Virus record (IMG/VR): IMGVR_UViG_3300006339_000005
Coordinates: 62,001 to 126,000 of that record
From: a virus
DNA: 64,000 nt
Reading direction: 5' to 3' (one strand)
Shown: positions 15,485-23,745 of the stretch, piece after piece
Numbering within the stretch: the stretch's first letter is position 1
Layout of the letters: every line of letters starts with the position of its first letter
The notes under the pieces: model-generated
Told to the model about the DNA's origin: nothing
The model's database searches: none
What the model saw: the letters and a program-made list of their open reading frames with translations, nothing else
Translations under genes and position numbers: made by a program

Positions 15485-17932
15485 ATGAGCACAATGGATA
15501 AAATATCAGAGAATTTGTTTGCTAAAATTAGGGGTCGATTCCCCTCAATTACATTGGGTGATGCTACTGGCGTAGTAACAGATGACCCCAAATTAGCTAG
15601 ATATTTTGATTTTGATTTCAAAGATGGTGAAGAAATATTAGGAAAAGTAAGTATAACACTTAATGAAGAAGCTGGCGTAGTAATAACGTATAATAACGAT
15701 TTTATAACTAACGAAGCAGATGATGTTAAAGATAACTGGTACAATTTTTTAAGAGAAATAAGAGTGTTTGCTAAGAAAAATATGCTAAATTTTGATACAC
15801 GTGATATTACAAAATCAAATCTCGATAAACGAGACTATGCCCACTTAACTAAAACTAGCTCCGGAGACAACACAATGAGTGAATCTACAATGTACGGGAC
15901 GAGTCGAACAAGCTATGAAGATGTCGATAAAGCTCGTTTAGTACTGAAACACAATCAACCAGTTAATTTAGAAATACCTGGGTCAAGAACACAACACGTT
16001 CATAGCATTTATATTGAAAGCGACAACGGTGAAAGATATCGATACCCATATAGACACTTAAATGGTGCAAGAGCATTAGCACGTCACGTCTCCGAAGGTG
16101 GTAATCTCTATGACGATTTTGGTAAACATATTGTTGGGTTAAGTGAAGAATTAGCAAAATTACGTCAGTTTAAAATTTATATGAATCGTTCAGCAGTAAT
16201 GGCAGAAGGACTTAAAGGTTACCTTGATGTTGTTAACGAACGCTTAGAAACAGTCAAAAAAGAATGTTTAAAATTGCAACGTGAAAATTATTATAAAGAC
16301 GCAATTGCAAACTATAAACAAGAAATACTAGAAGATGTTCCAGAAGACGTTAGTAACAGTTGGATTGATGAATTAACTATTAGATCATTTAATGAAGAAT
16401 TAAAAAGTGTATTCCCATACATTTATAAACTTATTAATGATTCTAAAAAAGTTGAGGAGATTGGTCCAGAAAATATAAACAATATTCAAGTAAATGAGTG
16501 GGTACCAGCAGTAATGTGGGGAATTACTACTCTAAGAAACTTGTCTTTGGCAAAGAAAGCATGGCAAGGAATAAAACTAATAGCTAAAGTTTCTGCTAAA
16601 AATCCAGTCAAAGCTACAGTGGCAGGTACAGCGGCGATGAACCCAGGAGCAACAATGGATATTGCAAAGGGAACAGTTGACGTTGCAAAAGGGGCAGGCG
16701 ATCTAGTAGCAAAAGGCGGAGACCTTGCAAATAAGGCAGATGATACTTTAGACATGATTCAAAAAAATGTTGCTCAAGCAGGCAATACAATAGTTACAAA
16801 TGCTAACGACTTAAAAGATATGGCATCAGGTGCCCTTGATAATTTACCAACACTTGATAATATTGCCGACATTGCCAAACAATATGCGGTACCAGCCGCG
16901 GCTGTTATGGCTGTAATTTTTGGTGGATATAAGGTAATACAATGGATATTTGGTGAATCTAATGAATCAATAAAAACTTTTGAAGGATTTGATCCAGAAG
17001 AGTTTGACGATGAAGTAGATGTTGAATGGACTGGAGATGATGGTGAAGTAACAGGTGGAATGTTATATTACCATGCTACAGTTGATAGCGAAAATAATAC
17101 AGTAACAGTTGATCCTAAGTCACTAAGAGGTTCAGTTGATCAAGAACAAAATGCGGCTAAAGTAGATCAAGACTTAATTGATATGCAATTAAAAGATGAT
17201 TGGAAACACTTTCTTGAAATAGCTCAAGACCATGCAGATGACACGTGGAGCCAAAGAGATAACAAATATGCACAAGGTGAAGAAATGAATTTCGATCCAG
17301 TTGCAAGTTATGAAAAAGCTCTTTCTTATATTGTTGGTGAACAAGAAAATGCATTAACAGATGGTTCAGATGAAGATAAAGCACAAGCAGTTGAAAGACT
17401 TAATGGTTTAATGCGAGAGCATTTTCCAGCAGGTGTTAATGGTACAAACGCAATTGAAAGTTTAGCAGGAATAATTGACGATCCAAAATTACAAGAAATG
17501 TTCCGTAAAGTTGGACAAAAAAATTCCGATATTTGTGTAAGACCACTTGTAATGAAATGGATTAAAGCACACGCACCAGATGTACATTCACAAGTTGACG
17601 TAGGTGATATGGAGGCAAAAGAAGCACGACCTTTAGGGCATCCAAAAGACGGCTATTATGATCCAAAAATAATTAAAACAATGCTTAAGAAAAAAGGCGA
17701 CGACGAAGGTAAAAAAGATAATAAAAAACCATCGGAAAAATTAGAAGAGCTAATCAAAAGTTATTATGATTACACAACTAATAGATTTCCAAAAGGCGAA
17801 ACAGCGGTAATGACGGCTGTTGAAAAAGAATTTGGTGAGAGAAGTTTACCATATGCTGAAAGCATGATACAAAAACTATTTCATGGTCAAGATCGTGAAA
17901 TGGAACGTGTAAAACAATTAGCTGGCGTTTAA
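15485..17932 (+). CDS. Large virion-region protein with internal hydrophobic segments
   Basis: An 815-residue protein I recognise only as typical of the terminase-adjacent region of marine T4-like phages. Residues 1-330 are a charged alpha/beta region. Residues about 340-480 are hydrophobic and Ala/Gly-rich with repeated short units (AKGTVDVAKGAGDLVAKGGD) and end in a likely membrane helix (YAVPAAAVMAVIFGGYKVIQ). The C-terminal half is acidic and helical. The layout, a long coiled stretch with a membrane-active patch, resembles internal or tape-like proteins, but no function is claimed. It has a late promoter and no Shine-Dalgarno sequence. Confidence 0.7.
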   Translation: MSTMDKISENLFAKIRGRFPSITLGDATGVVTDDPKLARYFDFDFKDGEEILGKVSITLNEEAGVVITYNNDFITNEADDVKDNWYNFLREIRVFAKKNMLNFDTRDITKSNLDKRDYAHLTKTSSGDNTMSESTMYGTSRTSYEDVDKARLVLKHNQPVNLEIPGSRTQHVHSIYIESDNGERYRYPYRHLNGARALARHVSEGGNLYDDFGKHIVGLSEELAKLRQFKIYMNRSAVMAEGLKGYLDVVNERLETVKKECLKLQRENYYKDAIANYKQEILEDVPEDVSNSWIDELTIRSFNEELKSVFPYIYKLINDSKKVEEIGPENINNIQVNEWVPAVMWGITTLRNLSLAKKAWQGIKLIAKVSAKNPVKATVAGTAAMNPGATMDIAKGTVDVAKGAGDLVAKGGDLANKADDTLDMIQKNVAQAGNTIVTNANDLKDMASGALDNLPTLDNIADIAKQYAVPAAAVMAVIFGGYKVIQWIFGESNESIKTFEGFDPEEFDDEVDVEWTGDDGEVTGGMLYYHATVDSENNTVTVDPKSLRGSVDQEQNAAKVDQDLIDMQLKDDWKHFLEIAQDHADDTWSQRDNKYAQGEEMNFDPVASYEKALSYIVGEQENALTDGSDEDKAQAVERLNGLMREHFPAGVNGTNAIESLAGIIDDPKLQEMFRKVGQKNSDICVRPLVMKWIKAHAPDVHSQVDVGDMEAKEARPLGHPKDGYYDPKIIKTMLKKKGDDEGKKDNKKPSEKLEELIKSYYDYTTNRFPKGETAVMTAVEKEFGERSLPYAESMIQKLFHGQDREMERVKQLAGV

Positions 17933-17957
17933 AACCACTATTTCGGCAACATAGAAC

Positions 17958-17986
17958 TTGACTTACTAAATAAAAGATAGTAGTAT
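17958..17986 (+). promoter_or_regulatory. Probable early promoter for gp32
   Basis: TTGACT, 17 bases, TAGTAT. The -10 box is weaker (4 of 6) than those of the other early promoters in the window, but -35 box and spacing are the same. About 70 bases of leader follow. Confidence 0.6.
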
Positions 17987-17995
17987 ATGTAATAT

Positions 17996-18021
17996 GTGCT
18001 ACTGCTTAAAGGCACAAAGCG
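17996..18021 (+). promoter_or_regulatory. Possible H-type pseudoknot in the gp32 leader
   Basis: GTGCT can pair with GGCAC and, in the loop between them, TGCTT can pair with AAGCG (two G-U type pairs), giving two interleaved 5-pair stems. An A/T-rich unstructured stretch and a GGAGG site follow before the ATG. T4 gene 32 has a leader pseudoknot plus unstructured RNA, on which gp32 nucleates to repress its own translation. The third loop is only 1 base, so the geometry is tight. Confidence 0.45.
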
Positions 18022-18053
18022 AAAAAGGCTTAAAATATAAGGAGGCTTAAATT

Positions 18054-19010
18054 ATGGCTACATTAGCAGAAATTCGTGCAAAACTCAAAGAACAAGAGAA
18101 TCGCTCTTCTGGCGGTTCAGGCGGTGACAACGCCATTTACCCATTTTGGAACTTAAAAGAAGGAGAATCGGCAACGATTCGTTTCTTACCAGACGGAGAT
18201 GAAAACAACACTTTCTTCTGGCAGGAACGTTTGATGATCAAACTTCCTTTTGCAGGCGTTAAGAATGAATCCGATTCACGACCTATACAAGTACAAGTTC
18301 CATGTATGGAAATGTATGGCGAAACTTGTCCTGTATTGAGTGAAGTACGTGGTTGGTTCAAGGATAAAAATTTGGAAGACATGGGACGTAAGTATTGGAA
18401 AAAACGTTCTTATGTATTTCAAGGTTTTGTAACTGACAATCCTCTTAAGGAGGACACAACACCAGAAAACCCAGTTCGTAGGTTTATTATTGGTCCGCAA
18501 ATTTTTCAAATCATAAAGGGTGCATTAATGGATCCTGACATGAATGAATTGCCAACAGACTATACCGCAGGTGTAGACTTTAGAATTTCCAAAACTTCTA
18601 AAGGTGGCTATGCAGACTATTCAACTTCAACATGGTCACGTAAAGATCGACCATTAAATGAAGATGAGTATAAAGCAATCGAAGATAATGGATTGTTTAC
18701 TCTAAGCGACTACTTACCTAAGAAACCTGGCGACGTAGAAGTTGAAGCTATCAAAGAGATGTTTGGAAAATCTGTTGATGGTGAGGCTTACGACATGGAC
18801 AAATTCGGAAGTTATTATCGTCCAGCCGGGATGTCAGCTCGTACAGGAGATCCTGTAAAAGCTGTAACTCCTACACCAAGTGTAACACCAACTCCAGAAG
18901 TTGCAAAAACAACTACTGAAGCTGTTACTACTGAAACAGCAGAAGCACCAAAACCTGGCGGCAAAGCGGAAGACATTCTTGCAATGATTCGCAATCGCCA
19001 GAACGGCTAA
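18054..19010 (+). CDS. 32: Single-stranded DNA-binding protein gp32
   Basis: A 318-residue ssDNA-binding protein that coats replication and recombination intermediates. It shows the T4 gp32 layout: a short basic N-terminal region for cooperativity (AEIRAKLKEQENR), an OB-fold core (NAIYPFWNLKEGESATIRFLP onward), and an acidic/Thr-Pro-rich tail from about residue 265 that would bind partner proteins. Of the T4 zinc ligands only a Cys pair is clear (C84, C92); a full four-ligand site is not obvious. A GGAGG ribosome-binding site precedes the ATG and a strong terminator follows. The leader may form a pseudoknot. Confidence 0.93.
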   Translation: MATLAEIRAKLKEQENRSSGGSGGDNAIYPFWNLKEGESATIRFLPDGDENNTFFWQERLMIKLPFAGVKNESDSRPIQVQVPCMEMYGETCPVLSEVRGWFKDKNLEDMGRKYWKKRSYVFQGFVTDNPLKEDTTPENPVRRFIIGPQIFQIIKGALMDPDMNELPTDYTAGVDFRISKTSKGGYADYSTSTWSRKDRPLNEDEYKAIEDNGLFTLSDYLPKKPGDVEVEAIKEMFGKSVDGEAYDMDKFGSYYRPAGMSARTGDPVKAVTPTPSVTPTPEVAKTTTEAVTTETAEAPKPGGKAEDILAMIRNRQNG

Positions 19011-19020
19011 ACAGTAACAC

Positions 19021-19046
19021 ATAAGGGGGGCTTCGGTCCCCCTTAT
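19021..19046 (+). terminator. Intrinsic terminator after gp32
   Basis: An ATAAGGGGG / CCCCCTTAT stem around a CTTCGG-type loop, a very stable hairpin, between gp32 and uvsX. The T-tract is short, so termination may be partial. Confidence 0.75.
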
Positions 19047-19068
19047 TAACTTGGATTAAGGAGATCTA

Positions 19069-20121
19069 ATGACAAATAAAGTATTCGACGTTTCTAAGTT
19101 TCGTAAAAACTTAACAAAATCAATTACAGGTATGAGCTCTGGGTTTCATGATCCAACCGATTGGATCAGCACAGGAAACTTTGCACTCAATTATCTTATT
19201 AGTGGTGACTTCCATAAAGGTGTACCTCTAGGTAAAGTAACAGTCTTTGCTGGCGAACCAGCTTCAGGTAAATCATATTTTTGTTCAGCTAACATTGTAA
19301 AAGCGGCACAAGAACAAAATATCTTTGTTATTCTAATAGATTCAGAAAATGCATTAGATGAAAATTGGCTACAAGCATTAGGTGTAGATACTGACGAAAA
19401 GAAATTACTCAAATTAAGTATGAGTATGGTTGATGATGTTGCAAAAACAGTATCAACATTTATGGCAGACTACAGAGAAACACCAGAAGAAGAACGCCCA
19501 AAAGTATTATTTGTAATGGATAGTTTGGGTATGTTGCTAACACCTACTGACGTTGATCAATTTACAAAGGGTGATATGAAAGGTGATATGGGTCGTAAAC
19601 CTAAAGCCTTAACAGCTCTTGTAAGAAATTGTGTTAATATGTTTGGTAGTCATAATGTTGGACTAGTAGCAACCAATCACACTTATGCATCACAAGATAT
19701 GTTTAACCCAGATGATAAAATTAGTGGTGGACAAGGGTTTATCTACGCAAGTTCAATTGTTGTAGCAATGAAAAAATTAAAATTAAAAGAAGATGAAGAC
19801 GGTAAAAAGGTTACCGATGTACGTGGTATTAGAGCCGCTTGTAAGGTAATGAAAACACGTTACGCAAAACCTTTTGAATCTGTACAAGTTAAAATTCCAT
19901 ATGAAACTGGCATGGATCCATACTCAGGATTAGTTGACTTATTTGAAAAGAAAGGCCTACTAAAACAACAAGGCAATCGACTTAAATACGTTGATTCTTC
20001 AAAAAGAGAACATCTAGAATATCGAAAAGACTGGAGTGGTGAGAAGTTAGAGATAATTATGCATGACTTCGATAACCTCGAACAGAAAGATGTTGTTGGA
20101 GATGACGATACTGAGGAGTAA
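19069..20121 (+). CDS. uvsX: RecA-like recombinase UvsX
   Basis: A 350-residue strand-exchange protein for recombination-dependent replication and repair. Walker A GEPASGKS (62-69), an LIDSEN segment equivalent to the RecA catalytic Glu region, Walker B VLFVMDSLG, and loop L2 region AGLVATNHTY-like (VGLVATNHTYASQ) are visible, with an ISGGQGF motif after it. The tail is acidic, as expected for binding gp32 and UvsY partners. GGAGATCT before the ATG provides a ribosome-binding site. uvsY lies one small gene downstream. Confidence 0.95.
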   Translation: MTNKVFDVSKFRKNLTKSITGMSSGFHDPTDWISTGNFALNYLISGDFHKGVPLGKVTVFAGEPASGKSYFCSANIVKAAQEQNIFVILIDSENALDENWLQALGVDTDEKKLLKLSMSMVDDVAKTVSTFMADYRETPEEERPKVLFVMDSLGMLLTPTDVDQFTKGDMKGDMGRKPKALTALVRNCVNMFGSHNVGLVATNHTYASQDMFNPDDKISGGQGFIYASSIVVAMKKLKLKEDEDGKKVTDVRGIRAACKVMKTRYAKPFESVQVKIPYETGMDPYSGLVDLFEKKGLLKQQGNRLKYVDSSKREHLEYRKDWSGEKLEIIMHDFDNLEQKDVVGDDDTEE

Positions 20122-20128
20122 ACAACAT

Positions 20129-20362
20129 ATGGAAAGTGGATCACAGATTAGCGAAATCTGGACTTGCTTCAAAGAATACATAGACAAAAAACATATTGAA
20201 ACAGTTGCAGAACGTTTTGTTGATTTATGTGCAGACTATGGCACACCAGATGAAGCATTTAGAGATGCATTAGGCATGGATAATGAACTAGATAAGGCAA
20301 TAACTTATTACTTAGATGAAGAAATGGAAGAAGATGATTGGGTTGAAGAAGAGGATTATTAA
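20129..20362 (+). CDS. Small acidic protein between uvsX and uvsY
   Basis: A 77-residue acidic helical protein with a C-terminal run of Glu/Asp (EEMEEDDWVEEEDY). Unknown family. The ATG at 20129 is chosen because GAGGAG lies upstream within the uvsX stop region. The stop overlaps the UvsY start (TAATG). Its position between recombinase and mediator suggests a recombination accessory role. Confidence 0.75.
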   Translation: MESGSQISEIWTCFKEYIDKKHIETVAERFVDLCADYGTPDEAFRDALGMDNELDKAITYYLDEEMEEDDWVEEEDY

Positions 20363-20817
20363 TGGGATGGTATTCTGATATTGCTAAAGACGTTAGCAAA
20401 ATACCCGCGGCAATTGGTTATTTTGAACATGAATTAGACGAAGCAAAAGCCGAGGTTAGGATTAGAGGAAATGTAGAAAGGTCTGCGGCAGAGATGCCGG
20501 GGATAGTTGAACATCGATTTAATCAGCTTCAAGAACTAGAGGCAATACTAGAATACTTAAATATCGAATTACGAAGACTACGAAGTACATTTTTTAGAAA
20601 ATATTTGGAAAATTATCAACGAGCATTAAGCAGTCGTGATGTAGAAAAATATGTTGATGGCGAAGCAGATGTTGTTGATTATGAAAAAATTATAAATGAA
20701 TTTGCATTAATGCGGAACAAATGGTTAGGAGTCACAAAGGCACTCGATCAAAAGCAATGGCAACTAACTAATATTGTAAAGCTTCGTGTAGCCGGAATGG
20801 AAGATGCTAGACTTTAG
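20362..20817 (+). CDS. uvsY: Recombination mediator UvsY-like
   Basis: A 151-residue helical protein (T4 UvsY has 137). It has the expected long-helix pattern with YFEHELDEAKAEVRIRGNVE, a basic LRRLRSTFFRKYL segment, and a C-terminal NKWLGVTKALDQKQWQLTNI helix. UvsY loads UvsX on gp32-coated ssDNA. The identity rests on length, helical pattern and location two genes after uvsX. No conserved catalytic residues are expected. Confidence 0.72.
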   Translation: MGWYSDIAKDVSKIPAAIGYFEHELDEAKAEVRIRGNVERSAAEMPGIVEHRFNQLQELEAILEYLNIELRRLRSTFFRKYLENYQRALSSRDVEKYVDGEADVVDYEKIINEFALMRNKWLGVTKALDQKQWQLTNIVKLRVAGMEDARL

Positions 20818-20824
20818 GAACTAA

Positions 20825-21514
20825 ATGAAACTAACAGATACAGACATTGGTAAACAATATGGTGGAACTCATCGTGGAACTGACCATGTTGAGAAAACAG
20901 CAGAACGACCGCCAACACCGGACGAATATGCAAAAGCATATAAAGAAAAATATGAACGGACAGGACATCCTGCTCTTCCTGGATCAATACAAAAAATAGA
21001 AAGATTCGATCGTATTCCGTCAGCTCGATTTGTTAATAGAAACGGAATTCGCGGTGACTTTGATCTTATTGATTCACAATCTTTATTCAAAGATCAAAGA
21101 ATTGTATTGTTTAGTTTACCAGGAGCATTTACTCCTACTTGTTCAGAAAAACAATTACCTGCGTATGACGAAGCATACGATAGATTTAAAGGTTTAGGTA
21201 TTAACGAAGTATATTGTGTTTCAGTTAACGACGGCTTTGTAATGAATGCCTGGGCTGAAGATATACAAATTAAAAATGTAAAATTACTTGCTGATGGTAA
21301 TGGTGATTTTACACAAGCGATGGGTATGCTTGTAAGAAAACGTCATGTTGGGTTTGCCAACCGTTCTTGGCGCTATGCAATATATGTAATTAACGGCATA
21401 GTTGATCAAGCATTTATTGAACCTGGATTTAATCATGACGGTGCTGACACCGACCCTTATACTGTTTCGGACCCTGAAACGGTACTCAGTTACATACAAA
21501 CTACATTACGTTAA
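20825..21514 (+). CDS. Peroxiredoxin (Prx5-type) with N-terminal extension
   Basis: A 229-residue protein. From about residue 70 it is a peroxiredoxin: LFSLPGAFTPTCSEKQLP carries the peroxidatic Cys at 106 in the Prx5 motif PGAFTPxC, followed by GINEVYCVSVND and MNAWAE, and later RSWRYAIYVINGIVDQAFIEP. It would reduce peroxides using a thiol partner in the host cytoplasm. The first 60 residues are a charged, probably flexible extension not usual for the family. It lies right after uvsY and may protect the cell or phage DNA from oxidative damage during infection; that role is inferred. Confidence 0.9.
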   Translation: MKLTDTDIGKQYGGTHRGTDHVEKTAERPPTPDEYAKAYKEKYERTGHPALPGSIQKIERFDRIPSARFVNRNGIRGDFDLIDSQSLFKDQRIVLFSLPGAFTPTCSEKQLPAYDEAYDRFKGLGINEVYCVSVNDGFVMNAWAEDIQIKNVKLLADGNGDFTQAMGMLVRKRHVGFANRSWRYAIYVINGIVDQAFIEPGFNHDGADTDPYTVSDPETVLSYIQTTLR

Positions 21515-21532
21515 TTATTAAATACAGTTGTA

Positions 21533-22318
21533 ATGACAATTGTATTAGTAACAGGTGGATTCGATCCACTTCACTCTGGCCATATAGCCTATTTCAAGGC
21601 GGCTAAAATAAAAGGTGCCCAACTATGGGTTGGTGTTAATTCTGACGCATGGCTAATACGTAAAAAAGGTAGAGCGTTTATGCCTATGAAAGAACGCTGT
21701 GAAATAATTAAAAATCTTAAAATGGTAGATAAAGTTATTGATGTTGTTAACGATCATAAAGTTGACGACTCAGGAGGCGCAATTTTTAAAGCATTTGCCA
21801 TAGGTGCAGACAAAATTATTTTTGCAAACGGGGGTGATAGAACTAAAGAAAATATTCCAGAAATGGAACAATGGGGCAACAATCCTAATGTAGAATTCAT
21901 ATTTGGTGTTGGAGGTAATACTAAACAAAATTCTAGTAGTTGGATATTAGATGAATGGAAAAATCCAAAAACAATACGAAACTGGGGTTGGTATAGAGTA
22001 CTAGATGAGAAGCCTGGCTATAAAGTTAAAGAATTAGTAATAAAACCTGGTAAACATTTAAGTATGCAACGCCATGAACATAGAGCTGAACATTGGTATA
22101 TTCTTAAAGGAAAATGTACACTTAATACAATAAATGTTTCATCTGATTTTGAACAACTAGGACAATATAACGAACATCAAACAATTACGATTCATAAAGG
22201 ACAATGGCATCAAGGGGGCAATAATACAAAAGAACCTTGTCATATATTAGAAGTACAGTACGGTGACCAGTGTATAGAAGAAGACATTGAACGACTAAAA
22301 CTTAAGGTACTAGAATGA
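21533..22318 (+). CDS. HldE-type nucleotidyltransferase fused to a cupin
   Basis: A 261-residue two-domain protein. Residues 1-145 form a cytidylyltransferase-like domain with GGFDPLHSGH (HxGH at 14-17), as in HldE domain II and glycerol-3-phosphate cytidylyltransferase. Residues about 160-255 form a cupin of the mannose-6-phosphate isomerase type II class: KPGKHLSMQRHEHRAEHW supplies the metal His/Glu set, with HKGQWHQ later. The fusion suggests activation of a sugar and an isomerase or epimerase step in one protein. It opens the surface-glycan cluster. An HldE-like kinase at the left edge of the window may be its partner. Confidence 0.8.
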   Translation: MTIVLVTGGFDPLHSGHIAYFKAAKIKGAQLWVGVNSDAWLIRKKGRAFMPMKERCEIIKNLKMVDKVIDVVNDHKVDDSGGAIFKAFAIGADKIIFANGGDRTKENIPEMEQWGNNPNVEFIFGVGGNTKQNSSSWILDEWKNPKTIRNWGWYRVLDEKPGYKVKELVIKPGKHLSMQRHEHRAEHWYILKGKCTLNTINVSSDFEQLGQYNEHQTITIHKGQWHQGGNNTKEPCHILEVQYGDQCIEEDIERLKLKVLE

Positions 22319-23034
22319 AAACAAAAAAAGAACTAGCCTGGGAACGAAAGTTAGAAAAAGATATTGATCATTCACACTTAACTGATGACGAATGGTATAT
22401 GGTTGGTGTTTGTAAACCATATACCATGACAAGTGGAAAAAGACTTTTACATACATTTAATACTGTTAAAGAACTAGATAAAAATAATATTAAAGGTGAC
22501 ATAGTAGAATGTGGAGTATGGCGTGGTGGACAAATAATTAGTGCCTGGTTAGCAAATAAAACAACAGATAGAGACTTTTGGTTATTTGATACGTTCCAAG
22601 GAATGACACCGCCAACAATAGATGATTACAAACTTAATCCAGATGGTTCAAAAGGATATGCTCATGAAAGTGGAAAAGCAAAAGCAGGTTATGATAACTG
22701 GTGTAGAGCAGAATTACAAGAAGTTGTAAACAATATAAACCCGTTTATTCCACAAAGACAAACACATTACGTTGTAGGTGACATACGCGAAACACTTAAA
22801 AATCCAAAAAATATTCCTCAACAAATTGCATTACTTCGACTAGATACTGACTGGTATGAAAGTACATTATCCGAGTTAACTCATTTATGGCCAATGGTAA
22901 CGCCAGGAGGAATATGTGTATTAGACGACTATAATAGTTGGCAAGGAAGTAAAAAAGCCTTTCATGATGCTCTAGGAAACTCAATAAAGATACATACTAT
23001 TGACCAGGTTGCCGTCTGGTTCCGGAAAGAATAA
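22315..23034 (+). CDS. TylF/macrocin-type O-methyltransferase
   Basis: A 239-residue SAM-dependent methyltransferase. Motif I is GDIVECGVWRGG, followed by WLFDTFQGM, later ALLRLDTDWYEST and CVLDDYNSWQG with the metal-binding acidic residues typical of TylF-family sugar O-methyltransferases. The start overlaps the preceding stop (ATGA). In this cluster it probably methylates a glycan; host lipopolysaccharide or phage structural glycans are possible targets. Confidence 0.85.
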   Translation: MKTKKELAWERKLEKDIDHSHLTDDEWYMVGVCKPYTMTSGKRLLHTFNTVKELDKNNIKGDIVECGVWRGGQIISAWLANKTTDRDFWLFDTFQGMTPPTIDDYKLNPDGSKGYAHESGKAKAGYDNWCRAELQEVVNNINPFIPQRQTHYVVGDIRETLKNPKNIPQQIALLRLDTDWYESTLSELTHLWPMVTPGGICVLDDYNSWQGSKKAFHDALGNSIKIHTIDQVAVWFRKE

Positions 23035-23036
23035 GA

Positions 23037-23744
23037 ATGAGATTGAAAGTATTTGTAGGATATGACACACGAGAGGATATTTCTTTTCAAGTATGTGAAC
23101 ATAGCATACTAAGGCATAATATTGGCATAGATACTGTGGAAATTAAACCATTAATTCAAGATGACTTACGTAAAAGAAATCTTTACTGGCGTGATGTTGA
23201 TAAACTAGGTTCAACTGAATTTACATTTACAAGATTTTTAATACCAGCATTAATGAATTATAAAGGTTGGGCATTATTTTGTGATAGTGATATTGTATTT
23301 CTAGAAAATGTTTCTAATTTATTTCAACTTGTTAATGACAAGTATGCTGTAATGTGTGTTAAACACGTTCATAATCCACAAGTAGGATTAAAAATGGATG
23401 GGCGTCAACAATTACAATACCCAAGAAAAAACTGGAGTTCAGTAGTATTATGGAACTGCGGACATCCAAGTAATCAAAACTTAACAGTTGATGTAATTAA
23501 TGCTGAAGATACAACAGGAAAATATTTACATAGATTTGCTTGGTTAGAAGATGAAGAAATAGGATCACTTCCACATGAGTGGAACTGGTTAGTGGGCTGG
23601 TATAGAGAACCAAAAGATGGTAAACCTAAAGCATTACATTATACAGAAGGTGGACCTTGGTTTAAAAATTATCGTGAGTGTGAATATAATAAAGAATGGA
23701 AAACTGCATTACTAGAAATGATGAAGGGAGGAGGGTTCGACTAA
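23037..23744 (+). CDS. Glycosyltransferase (GT8-like, DxD motif)
   Basis: A 235-residue protein with a Rossmann-type start (LKVFVGYDTRED), a TEFTFTRFLIPALMNYKGWALFCDSD segment in which DSD is the metal/nucleotide-sugar DxD motif, and a downstream VVLWNCG and LPHEWNWLVGW. This is the common pattern of small GT-A transferases of the GT8 type. No membrane segment, so cytoplasmic. It starts 2 bases after the methyltransferase stop. Donor and acceptor are unknown. Confidence 0.8.
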   Translation: MRLKVFVGYDTREDISFQVCEHSILRHNIGIDTVEIKPLIQDDLRKRNLYWRDVDKLGSTEFTFTRFLIPALMNYKGWALFCDSDIVFLENVSNLFQLVNDKYAVMCVKHVHNPQVGLKMDGRQQLQYPRKNWSSVVLWNCGHPSNQNLTVDVINAEDTTGKYLHRFAWLEDEEIGSLPHEWNWLVGWYREPKDGKPKALHYTEGGPWFKNYRECEYNKEWKTALLEMMKGGGFD

Positions 23745-23745
23745 A

